64,000 bases of DNA from positions 10,780 to 74,779 of the forward strand of contig SFJE01000011.1 in assembly GCA_004555175.1 (NCBI GenBank), read 5' to 3'. Each line of letters begins with the position of its first letter. Position 1 is the stretch's first letter. The translations under genes were made by a program, and so were the position numbers. Below the pieces are notes generated by a model. That model saw only the letters and a list, made by a program, of their open reading frames with translations, was not told the DNA's origin and did no database searches. Shown here one piece after another: positions 1 through 11,700 of the stretch. The stretch comes from Lentisphaeraceae bacterium (lineage in GTDB: Bacteria; Verrucomicrobiota; Kiritimatiellia; RFP12; DVOR01).

Positions 1-2403
1 GGCAATCTCGGCCTTCACCTCAGCCTGGGAGAGGTTGGCCTTCCCCGCCACCGCCGCCGGAATGTCAAGGAAGTCGGTAATGTCGTGGCGTTTATCGCCG
101 TCGACTTTAACCACCTTAATCGTGGCCCCATTGGCCGTCACACTCGTGGCCGTGCTCGGCACCTCGACGGTCACCTTCTCGGGCTCCACCTCCTCAGGAA
201 TGGAGACCACGATCTCCCCCACCCCCACACTCGGCTTGACAGTGATTTGCCCCTTCTCATCGGTCTCTACCACGGCATCGGGGTCGCCCTCGACCGTGGG
301 TCCGGTAAGATAGAGGCTCATTGTCAGGTTCTGCCAGGTGCCGTTGGAGAGCACAGCGAGCCACGCTGCCTGGTGTTCAGACAGATAGGTTCCGGTGAGA
401 GTCCTATCGCCAAAGGCCCATTCCCCGCAGTAGTCCAACGGTTCCCCCTTGAAGTGCACGGTCTTGAGGTTGTAGCACTCGAGGAAGGCCCAGTCGCACA
501 CGCGCCGCACGGAGGCTGGCAGGGTGACCGAGGTGATGGAGTTCCAGCGGCTGTAGAAGAAAGCACATTCGCTGATTTCCTCTACGCCATCGGGGACCAC
601 GAAGTCGCCGCGCGCGGTGGGGGCTGCCATTAGCACGGTGCGCGCCTTGTTGTAGAGGTAGCCATACTCGTCGGAAGCATAGCACGCATTGGCCGGGTCG
701 ACAGTATAGCGCAGATTAGGGCTGCCCCAGGAGGCACCATCGTCGAAGAAGGTGACCGCCGCCGGGATGGAGACCGACTTCAGGCGACTACAGTTGGCGA
801 AGGCTTCATCGTAGATTGTGGTTACCGTGGCTGGCAAGATCACCGACTCGACATTATGGCAAGAGCCGAAGCCAGAGTAATCATCATCGCCTAGTTCGCC
901 CGGGCGGCCAATGGCAATGACCGGGTATCCGCCAAGCGTGTTGGGGACAACCACATTCGCGCTGGCACCGCTCGCCTCGTCATCGTATTCCACCAGCGTC
1001 GCTCCCGCTTCACTCAGGGTGTAGGAGAAGCAACCATCCGTGTATTCCACTGTCCGCCACAGGGCGTAGAGGGTGACGGTGCCATCGGCTTCGGTTGTCA
1101 AGTTGCTGACCTCCGCACCATTGCGATAGCGCAGGGGTCCTTCGGCCTCAGTAGCCCAGCCAACGAAGGCACAACCCACGCGCGTGAACGCGTTTTCGCG
1201 TAGGGTGACGGTGGCATTATAGTCGGCTAGCGTTCCCTCCATCTCGCCTGTGCCACCATTGGCATCGTAGGCGATGGTGTAGGTGTTAGCCTGCCAGAGA
1301 GCGTAGAGCGTGATGGTGCCATTCAGTTCGGCTGTCAGGTTTTCCACCTCCGCGCTATCGGGATAGACCACCTCGCCCGCCGCCTCGGTAGCCCAGCCGG
1401 CGAAGGTATAACCCGTGCGCGTAAAGAGGCTCGCGGGCAACTGGAGGCTTTCGCCATAGGTGGCGGGAGTCGAGGCCATCGCGCCTTCGCCGCCGTTGGC
1501 GTTGTAGGCAATCGTGTAGCTGTTGGCCTGCCAGAGGGCGTAGAGCGGAACCTCTTGGTCGGCCAATTCAGTCAAGTTGACCACCTCCGCGCCATCGGCG
1601 TAAACCACAGGCCCTTCAGCCTCCGTGGACCAGCCCCGGAAGGTGTGGCCCACGCGCGTGAAGGCGTTTTCGCGTAGGGTGACGGTGACATTATAGTCGG
1701 CTAGCGTCCCCTCCATCTCGCCCGTGCCACCGTTGGCATCGTAGGCGATGGTGTAGGTGTTAGCCTGTCAGAGGGCATAGAGCGTGATGGTGCCATTCAG
1801 TTCGGCTGTCAGGTTCTCCACCTCCGCGCTATCGGCGTAGAGCGCCTCGCCCTGCGGAGTCGTGGCCCACCCCTGGAAGGTGTAACCCGTGCGCGTAAAG
1901 AGGCTCGCGGGCAACTGGAGGCTTTCGCCATAGGTGGCGGGGGTCGAGGCCATCGCGCCTTCGCCGCCGTTGGCGTTGTAGGCAATCGTGTAGCTGTTGG
2001 CCTGCCAGAGGGCGTAGAGCGGAACCTTTTGGTCGGCCAATTCAGTCAAGTTGACCACCTCCGCGCCATCGGCGTAAACCACAGGCCCTTCAGCCTCCGT
2101 GGACCAGCCCCGGAAGGTGTAGCCCACGCGCGAGAAGGCATTGGCCGAGAGGGCAATCGGTTGACCGTAGGTTGCCGAAGTCGCGGCCATTGAGCCCTCG
2201 CCACCGTTGGCGTTGTAGGAAATCGTGTAGGTATTGGCCTGCCAAACGGCATAGAGCGTGACCGTGGCGCCAACCTCGGTGGCTAGGTTGGAAACCGAGG
2301 CGTCCGGCGCGTAAGCCAGCTCACCCGTAGGCGAGGTGGCCCAACCAGCAAAGGTGTAGCCAGAGCGGGTAAAGGCATTTGGGGCAAGTGTAACCGACTG
2401 ACC
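1..2403 (-). pseudogene. 3' continuation of the giant surface protein (partial, two nonsense codons upstream/inside)
   Basis: The same reading frame as the main ORF continues after the TAG at 2404 and stays open to the window edge except for a TGA at 1768. It encodes the rest of the second InlB-B array (seven units counted in all, some before 2404), then an LRR segment (from VEYTDGCFSYTLSEAG near 1060 to about 340), then an extracellular-style linker (TVEVPSTATSVTANG near 130). Codons 1768 and 2404 replace a conserved Trp and a conserved Tyr of the repeat, so both look like substitutions rather than a natural end. No start codon or ribosome site supports independent translation of 1-1767. The gene runs out of the window, so its true C-terminus and any anchoring signal are not visible. 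Confidence 0.8.
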
Positions 2404-2730
2404 CTAGTGTGCGAGGGTCGCAGGCGTGGTGCCATTGCCGCCATTGGCGTGGTAGGCAATTGTATAGCCATTGCCGACCCAGACTGCATAGAGCGTAACT
2501 GTACCATTGGCCGTGGCGGTGAGGTTGGAGACCTCCGCACCATCGGCGTAGAGCGCTCCTCCCGTGGCGGAGGTGGCCCAGCCGGCAAAGGTGTAGCCCA
2601 CGCGCGTAAAGGCGTTGGCGCTCAGGGAGAAAGGCGTACCATAGACCGCCGTGGTGTTCTCCATCGAGCCCATACCGCCGTTGGAGGCATAGATGACGGT
2701 GTAGCTGTTGGCCTTCCAGGTGGCGCGGAT
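1090..2730 (-). repeat. Second InlB-B (Flg_new) repeat array, seven units
   Basis: Units begin near 2700, 2460, 2225, 1985, 1750, 1510 and 1275 with the same motif pattern as the first array. This array contains both nonsense codons (2404 and 1768) and a recent two-unit duplication. Confidence 0.9.
1183..2130 (-). repeat. 474-bp tandem duplication (two InlB-B units)
   Basis: Sequence at about 1183-1656 recurs at 1657-2130 with few differences (offset exactly 474 bp, 158 codons). The stop TGA at 1768 corresponds to TGG at 1294 in the other copy, so the nonsense codon arose after or during the duplication by a single G-to-A change on the coding strand. Confidence 0.85.
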
Positions 2731-5700
2731 GGTTTGGTCGCCAGTCATCGCGCTGTTGATGGCCGCCGGCTGCCAGCCTTGGAAGGTATAGCCGGTCACC
2801 TCCGAAGGCGTGGTGAAGGTGTACTCTGTGCCCTCTTCATAGGTTTCCGGGTTGCGGTGGGTGGCACCCATCAGGTTCTCGTAGGTGATTTTGGAGAAGA
2901 CGATGGCGGCAGGGTCCTTCTCAAAGGTCACCATCACATAGCACGCCTCGTCAGCTGTAAAGGTGAGGGGGTTCTCCGTGCTCGTTGTCCCATCCAAGAA
3001 CATCCACTGGACAAAGCGCTGTTTTTCAGCCGGAACAGCCTCCAGCGTAACCGTCTCGCCGATGTGATAGGTGCCCGTGCCGCGCACCTCGCCCTCGCCA
3101 CCCCCAAGAATAGCCAGAACCTCCACCAATCCCATTCTCAGACCGTAGTAGTAACCACCCTCAATGACTTGGTTCCACGCCTCTTCCAACTCCGCCGGAT
3201 AGTTGCCGACGGCCGTGGTATTGGCCGGGAAGGGCTGAGTGGGCGTGGAGCCCTTGGTCAGGGGGCAGCCCTCGAAGGTGACCGACTGCAACTTGGTACA
3301 GAAAGCAAAGGCATAGTCCCCAATCGAGAGCAAGCTCCTGGGGAAGGTGATGTCTGTCAAACCCGTGCTGGTCACAAAGGCGCGCGCATCAATACCGGTG
3401 ACCAAATAGTCATCCAACATCATTGGCAAACGGACGGCACCGGAAAGGGGAATCGTCGACCCCGTGATAATCGCTTCGCCGCCGAGGGCACGATACTTGT
3501 AGTTGCCGGATGTGCCCGTGTAGTAGCTATCGGCCACCATCTTCAAGCCATCCCACATCAGGCTACCATTCAAGGCCGCCTCCCAGGTGGCCGCATACTC
3601 GGTGGGATAGGTGCTACGCATCTGGTCGAGGTTCATCCCCGAAAAGACCATCCCCGTCCGCGTTGGAACCGTGCCGCGGAAAGCGACTAAGTTCAGACTC
3701 GTGCAGTTCTTGAATGCCCCGACCTGCAGTAACGAGACCGTGGCTGGGACCGTAAAGGCCCGTAGCGAGGTGGCGTTCTCAAAGGCATTGGCCTGAATAG
3801 TCAAGAGCCCATCGGTGGCGAAACAGTAAATCAACCCGCCGCAATCCTTAAAGGCGCGCGGCTCGAGGGTCGTAATGTCCGCCAGATAGACGAAGTTTAG
3901 GGCCGAGTTGCCCATAAAGGCCTCTTCGCCGACGAAGTGAACATTGACCGGCGTGGCATACTCGCCCCCGCGGTAGACCGGGAAGTGCAGCAGCCACTCG
4001 TTGTTCGCCGAGAAAAGCACGCCATCGACCGACTTGTAGTTCCGGTTCCCCTCGGCCACCAACACGCGGTTGCAGCCCGTAAAGACCCGTTTACCCAGCG
4101 TCGTCAGCGAAGCCGGTAGTACCATCTCCTCCACCGCAGAGCAACCCCAGAAGGCCTCGTCGCCAACCTTCGCGAGCCCCTCGGCAAAGACCACCTCAGT
4201 CAACCCCGTGCACTCCGCAAAGGCCCGCGCCCCAATCTCAGTCACCGAAGCAGGAATCTCCACCCGCTCTAGCGCGCTGCACCCCTCAAAGGCCCGCGCG
4301 CCAATGGAGGTCACACCCGCCGGAAGCACAATCGACCGCAGGATCTCATTCCCAGCAAAGACCGCCTCGGGAATCTCCGCCGCCGCCGTCGTCAACGTCA
4401 CCTCTGTCAGGTTGGCCGTCGACATCCCACTCGGCAAGAACGGTGCCACCAAGGTCGTTGGTGCCACCCCCGTAAACGCCCCCTCGCCAATCTCCGTCAC
4501 CGAAGCAGGAATCTCCACCCGCTCCAGCGCACTACACCCCTCGAAGGCTCGCGCCCCAATAGCGGTCACCCCCGCCGGCAATGTAATCGTCCGCAGAGCT
4601 GTATTCCCCGCAAAGACCGCCTCGGGAATCTCCGCCGCCGCCGTCGTCAACGTCACCTCTGTCAGGTTGGCCCTCGACATCCCACTCGGCAAGAGCGGTG
4701 CCACCAAAGTCGTCGGTGCCACCCCCGTAAACGCCCCCTCGCCAATTGTCACCACACCGTTAGGAATGACCACCGTTGTCACCGCCCTACATCCCGAAAA
4801 GGCTTGAGCACCGATGGCCGTCACCCCCTCGGGGATAAGAATCGAGGTCAGCGAAGTGCAATTTGTAAAAAGATTAGCTCCAAGAGCAGTTATCCCCTCG
4901 GGAATCTCCACCGAGGTCAGAGAACTGCAACCGTAGAACGCAGAACTGCCGATGGAGGTCACGCTCGCAGGAATCGTCACCGAGGTCAGGGAAGTGCAAT
5001 CGCTAAACGCATAGTTGCCGATGGAGGTCACGCTCGCAGGAATCTCCACTGAGGTCAGAGAACTGCAACCACGGAACGCAGAACTGCCAATGGAGGTCAC
5101 TCCCTCGGGAATCGTCACCGAGGTCAGGGAACTGCAACCACGGAACGTAGAACTGCCGATGGAGGTCACGCCCTCGGGAATCGTCACCGAGGTTAATTTC
5201 TCTTTCGACATTCCACTTGGCACACAAGAGGCAACCAATGTTTTTGGTGCCACGCCCACGAACGCCTGATCGCCGATGGAGGTCACGCTCGCGGGAATCG
5301 TCACCGAGGTCAGAGAACTGCAACCCTCGAACGCACTGCCGCCGATGGAGGTCACGCCCTCGGGAATCGTCACCGTGGTCAGAGAACTGCAACCCTCGAA
5401 CGCACAGTAGCCAATGGAGGTCACCCCCTCGGAAATCGTCACCGAGGTCAGAGAACTGCAACCACAGAACGCAAGACTGCCAATGGAGGTCACGCTCGAG
5501 GGAATCGTCACCGAGGTCAGAGAACTGCAAGACCGAAACGTATTGTCGCCAATGGAGGTGACGCTCGAGGGAATCGTCACTGAGGTCAGAGAACTGCAAC
5601 CGTAGAACGCAGAACTGCCGATGGAGGTCACGCTCGCAGGAATCTCCACCGAGGTCAGAGAACTGCAACCGTAGAACGCAGAACTGCCAATGGAGGTCAC

Positions 5701-8700
5701 GCTCGAGGGAATCGTCACCGACCTCAGAGAACTGCAACCATGGAACGCATAACTGCCGATGGAGGTCACCCCCTCGGGAATCGTCACCGTGGTCAGAGAA
5801 CTGCAACCCGAGAACGCATAGTTACCGATGGAAGTCACGCTCGAGGGAATCGTCACCGTGGTCAGGGAACTGCAACCCTCGAACGCCCTGCCGCCGATGG
5901 AGGTCACCCCCTCGGGAATCGTCACAGAGGTTAATTTCTCTTTCGAGATTCCACTTGGCACACAAGAGGCAACCAATGTTTTTGGTGCCACGCCTGTAAA
6001 CGCCCCCTCGCCAATCTCCGTCACCGAAGCGAGAATCGTCATCGAGGTCAATGCGTTACACCCGCTAAACGCCCTGTCGCCGATGGTGGTCACGCTCGAG
6101 GGAATTGTCACCGAGGTCAGAGAACTGCAATACGCGAACGCATAGTCGCTAATGGTGGTCACGCTTGAGGGAATCGTCACCGAGGTCAAGGAACTGCAAT
6201 CCTCGAACGCATAGCCGCCGATGGAGGTCACGCCCTCGGGAATCGTCACCGAGGTCAGAGAACTGCAACCGGAAAACGCAGAGGAGCCGATGGAGGTCAC
6301 GCCCTCGGGAATCGTCACTGAGGTCAGAGAGCTGCAACCCTCGAACGCAAAAGAGCCGATAGAGGTCACATTCGCAGGAATAACATAATCTCCTGCTACA
6401 CTTGGAGCCGCAAGAAGTGCTGTATATGCCTTATTGAACAAACAACCATCTTGTGAGGCATAAGATGGATTATTGACATTCACCGAAATCATTAAAGAAC
6501 TGCAACCCGCGAACGCAGAACTGCCAATGGCGGTCACGCTCGCGGGAATCGTCACCGAGGTCAGAGAACTGCAACCACGGAACTCAAAAGAGCCGATGGA
6601 GGTCACGCCCTCAGGAATTGTCACCGAGATTAACTTCTTGCTTGACATCCCATTCGGCACAGAGGCGGCAATCAACACCTCTGGTGCCACTCCGGAGAAT
6701 GCGTAATAGCCGATGGAGGTCACACTCACGGGAATCTCCACCGAGATTAGCGCGCTGCAATCGGAGAACGCCCTGGAAGCAATAGAGGTCACACCGTCGG
6801 GAATGATCAACGAGGTTAAAGACGCTTTCGACATACCACTCGGGAGAAAAGCGGCAACTAGCGTCTCGGGGGCCACACCCCTAAATGCATCTGTCCCTAC
6901 TGTTGTCACACTGGTAGAAAGTGTCACCGAAACAAGCGAAGCGCAGTTGGTAAAGGCATAGTCCCCAATCGCCGTTACGGGCAACCCTGCGATTTCGACA
7001 GGAATCACGAGATGCCCATCTTCTGGCAGTTGCGCATACGAGAGGATTGTCACCGTGGAGTTCGCAATGCTGTAATAGAGCTGCGAGTCTGAATCGTATA
7101 AGCTACATGCCGCTTGGAGTGGTCCTGCGCCTTCCCATATTATCTCATCCACCCAACCGCAATCGCTTCCAGAAGAAACGCTTCTGTCCTTTGTGTACTG
7201 CCAGGTAAAGGTGGCGGTGGCTTCATCTGTCTTGGCGTAGGTTATCGTCTGCCAATCCTGCGTGCCCGAGATGCGTTGAATCTGAGTCCCATCGCACAAG
7301 AAAGAGAGCCAGTCGTAATTGCTCTCCGAAGAGACTTTCCACCGGAAGGTCAGTGTCCCGGGGCCGGTCAGCGTTAGCGACATTGCCGAAGTGCCACCAT
7401 CGCTGATGGCTCCGCTTTTCCACACCTGCGTGCCATTCAATGTAACTTCCTGCCACGGAACACTTCCATAAGTAAGTAAGGATTCTAGATTGCCCTCCGC
7501 AGATGAATCGCGCTCGTAGGAGACAATCTCCGAGGGCACCCACCCCTCCTTCATCGCGCGGACCTTAAGGGTCCCGCTTCCAGAGAGAGAAAGAAGACCC
7601 GGCGTTATGGGACTTTGCTCCATCGGCTCGCTGCCATCGACCGTGTAATGCAATGTTGCCCCTTCGGTTGTGGTGGAGACGATGACCCGATTCCCTTCTC
7701 GCACTGTTAAGATGGGGGTGGAGACCTGTTGTGCCAACGTGCCTTGAACCGTCGCCGTACGTGTCTCAATACTCGCACCATCCTTCAGCGTCTCAAGAAG
7801 GAGCAAATAGTATCCGCTCTCCTCAGGTGCCCAGGCTTTCTCGCCCGCTTGCGTGTCGGTATGCCACAACTCACCATTGATGGTTATGCGGACCGTATCA
7901 CCGCCAGCCCAAGCCGGATTATACGGAAGCGCCGACACCTCCGAGGCCCCAATCACGCGCGAAGCGACTGTGGCATCATAGGTAATCGTTGCAGTCTGAA
8001 TAGAGGTCACCACCGCTTCGATTCCCTCACCCTCCTCCTGCGTCGCCATCAAATCAGCCGTGCAAACCAAGCGGAAACCATCCCACTTTTCCTGACTGGT
8101 AGTTGAGATATAATCCCGCGCAGCAGAACGACACCCGTTTGCCGAATCGTGCCAACAACAACCGCGCAAAGCATGTGAAGAACCCGAAGTCGATCCACAA
8201 GGATCAATCGCTGCTTCCGTCCCCAGATCATGCTTGAACCAATCTCGGCACCACTCCCACACATTACCGTGCATATCGTAAAGGCCCCATTCATTCGGCT
8301 GATAACTGCCGACCGTTGCAGTTCCATTTACCGTTGTAGATGAGGCACTATAACTCTCACCGCCATTATATCGATAGCGACCAACCTCATTGAGATTGGA
8401 GCAACTCGTCGTACTCGTCAAGTCCTTACCGCTATTAAGCGCAGTAGTTGTGCCAGCTCGGCAAGCGTATTCCCACTGCGCTTCCGTCGGTAAGGTCCAC
8501 TGTTCGCAGCCAGTTCTAGCTCGAAGTTTCCCCAAGAAACTCGAGGCATCCACTGCGTCACTGCTCGGCCACTGGGCACCGAGCGACGAGCCGCAAATAT
8601 CGTTGTATGAGACGCACTCCACTGGCCGCATCGCATAATAGGCATTGTTAGAGAAGTAGCTCGGGCGATTGCCCATCACCAGTTCCCATTGCCGCTGCGT

Positions 8701-11700
8701 CACCTCAAAGACCCCGATGTAATATGGTTGCGTCAAGGTCACTTGATGCTGCGTTTCATCAGAGTCTCGGCCCAATTCTGTGTCCGGGGACCCCATCATA
8801 AAGGTTCCAGGCGTAATCCTGCGCAAAACGAGCTTATTCGTCTTGTATTCCTCTCCCCATCCCTCAGTTGGCATGGCCGCGAGCGGAGTCACCGAATAGG
8901 TCGAAGCCTCACTCCCACCGCTCAAATCGATAACGAGGTACGTGGCTTGCGTTTCGCTAACCTCGTCCCCCTCGCTCTCCACCACTTCAACAGTGAAACT
9001 CAGTTCGCGTGAGATGAGCGAAGGATAGTCACGCGCCACATCCCAGGTCAGCTGCTGCACGCCGCTCGTTGGCACCGTGAGCGTCAACGCCTCTGCCGAC
9101 GGCACATAGACCTCCTGCGACACCTGGTCAATCGCGCGGAGGCGGAATGCATAGTCCTGGGGATACTCAGTCAGTAGCCCCTCGTCCTCAAGTGTTACCT
9201 CAATATCCACCACACCATTCCACGGGAATCGTTGCTTGGCAACGGCTACGCGCAGGTGAATCTCGTCTCGCTTCTCCCACACGGCATAAAGCGTGACCAC
9301 ACCATCCGCCTCATCAGTCAGGTTACTAACCTCCGCGCCATCGCCATAGACCACTCCACCTGCCGCCGTTAGCGCCCACCCCTTAAAGAGATACTTCGCG
9401 CGCGTCAAGCAAGCAAATCGCAAGGTGACCGTCTCCCCATAAGTCGCCGCCGTAGGCTCTATCTCGCCCTCTCCGCCGTTGGCATTATAGGCAATCGTGT
9501 AGTGATTGATTTCCCATATCGCATAGAGGGTGACCACGCCCCCTGCTTCTGCCGTCAAATTGCGGACCTCGCCTCCATTCCCATAGGCCACCGCACCCGT
9601 CGAGGTGGTAGCCCACCCCTTGAAGGTGTAGCCCTCGCGTGTAAAGGCATTGGCAGAGAGATTAATCGCCTCCCCATAAGTTGCCTGTGTCGCCACCATA
9701 TCACCTAAACCGCCATTGGCGTTGTAGGCAATCGCATACGGCACGCCCTCCCACACGGCATAAAACGTGACCGTCCCATCGGCAACAGCCGTCAAATTGC
9801 GAACCTCGGCTCTGTCTCCATAGACCACCGTTCCCATCGAAGTTGTGGCCCACCCCTTGAAGGTGTAGCCCTCGCGCAAGAAGCCATTCGCGGCCAGGAC
9901 GACCGCCTGATCATAAGTCGCCGGGGTGGACGCCATCTCGCCCTCTCCGCCATTGGCGTTGTAGGCAATGGCGTAGCGGTTGGCCTCCCACGCGGCGCAG
10001 AGGGTGACCGTCCCGTCGGCTTCGGCCGTGAGGTTCGTCACCTCTTCGCCCGGAGCGTAAACCGTCGCGCCGGCGGGTTCCGTCGCCCAGCCGGTGAAGG
10101 TATAGCCCTCACGAGTGAAGCCATTGGCGGCCAGGGCAACCGCCTGGTCGTAGGTCGCCGGCGTAGACTCCATCTCACCATCGCCGCCACTGGCATCGTA
10201 GGCGATGGTATAGCTGTTGGCCTCCCAAACGGCATAGAGGGAGACCGTCCCATCGGCTTCAGCGGTGAGGTTCGTCACCTCCTCGCCCGGAGCGTAGACT
10301 GCCGCGCCGGAGGGCTCGGTTGCCCAGCCGGTGAAGGTGTAGCCCTCGCGAGTGAAGGTGTTTACGGCCAGGGCGATCGCCTGGTCATAGGTCGCCGGCG
10401 TGGACGCCATCTCGCCCTCGCCGCCGTTGGCGTTGTAGGCGATGGCGTAGCGGTTGGCCTCCCAGGCGGCGTAGAGGGTAACCGTCCCCTCGGCTTCGGC
10501 CGTGAGGTTGGTCACCGCGTCGCCCGGAGCGTAGGCCGCCGCGCCAGAGGGCTCCGTCGCCCAGCCGGTGAAGGTGTAGCCCTCGCGGGAGAAGCCATTG
10601 ACCGAGAGCGTAATCGACTGGTTGTAAGTCGCCGGCGTATTCGCCAACTCGCCCGTGCCGCCGTTGGCGTTATAAGTAATGGCATAGCGGTTGGCCTCCC
10701 AGGCGGCGTAAAGAGTCACCACGCCATCCACTTTGTCTGTCAAATTACGAACCTCGGCTCCATCCTCATAGACCGCCGTACCCGTCGAGGTTGTGGCCCA
10801 ACCCTTAAAGGTGTAGCCCTCACGGGAGAAACTATTCTCGGTCAAAGCAACCGCTTGGTCATAAGTGGCCGGGGTGCCGGCCATCTCGCCAGTGCCGCCG
10901 TTTGCGTTGTAGACAATCGTATAACTATTGGCCTCCGCACGTGTCATTATCAATCTGTGCCATCTTCCATCCACAATCACGGCTTCCCATGCCGCCGCAA
11001 ATGCCACTGAATAAATGCCTGTCGTGCCCTCAGGGAAAGCGGTATCCTGCGCCTCACACGGACTTCCTAAGAACGTCACAGTTGTCAGAACACTGCAATA
11101 AGAGAACGCATAATCGCCGATGGAGGTCACGCCCTCAGGGATCATCACGGTCGTTAGGTTCTCCGTTGACATTCCACTCGGTACCCAAGCGGCCGTTAAT
11201 ACCTTTGGCGCCACCCCAGTGAACGCAAAGGAGCCAATGGAGGTCACGCTCGAGGAAATCGTTACCGAGGTCAAGGAATTGCAAAAGGCGAACGCCCGCT
11301 TGCCGACGGAGGTCACGCTCGAGGGAATCTTCACCGAGGTCAACAAATTGCAATCCTCGAACGCCTCGTCGCCAATGGAGGTCATGCCCTCGGGAATCGT
11401 CACCGAGGTCAACAAATTGCAATCAAAAAACGCCCGCTCGCCGATGGAGGTCACGCCTTCGGGAATCGTCACAGAGGTCAACGACCAGCAATAGTAGAAT
11501 GCATCTTTGCCAATGGAGGTTACGCTTGAGGGAATCGTCACCGAAGTCAACGAACCGCAATCCTCGAACGCCCCGTCGCCGATGGAGGTCACACCTTTGG
11601 GAATCGTTACCGAGGTCAGTTTCTCTTTTGACATTCCACTTGGCACCCGAGTAGCCGTCAATACCTTTGGTGCCACACCCTTAAACTCAGAGTCGCCAAT

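Noticed and set aside
1768..1770. TGA read as Trp (alternative code) or selenocysteine
   Set aside because: Other genes use TGA and TAG as normal stops (the YmdB-type gene ends TGA, ilvD ends TAG), there is no selenocysteine-like hairpin, and the sister copy has TGG.
2407..3690. Long plus-strand ORF opposite the giant gene (and many similar ones at 4070-6961 and 11120-11818)
   Set aside because: They mirror the minus-strand repeat frames; the predicted proteins are periodic shadows without ribosome sites or family features.
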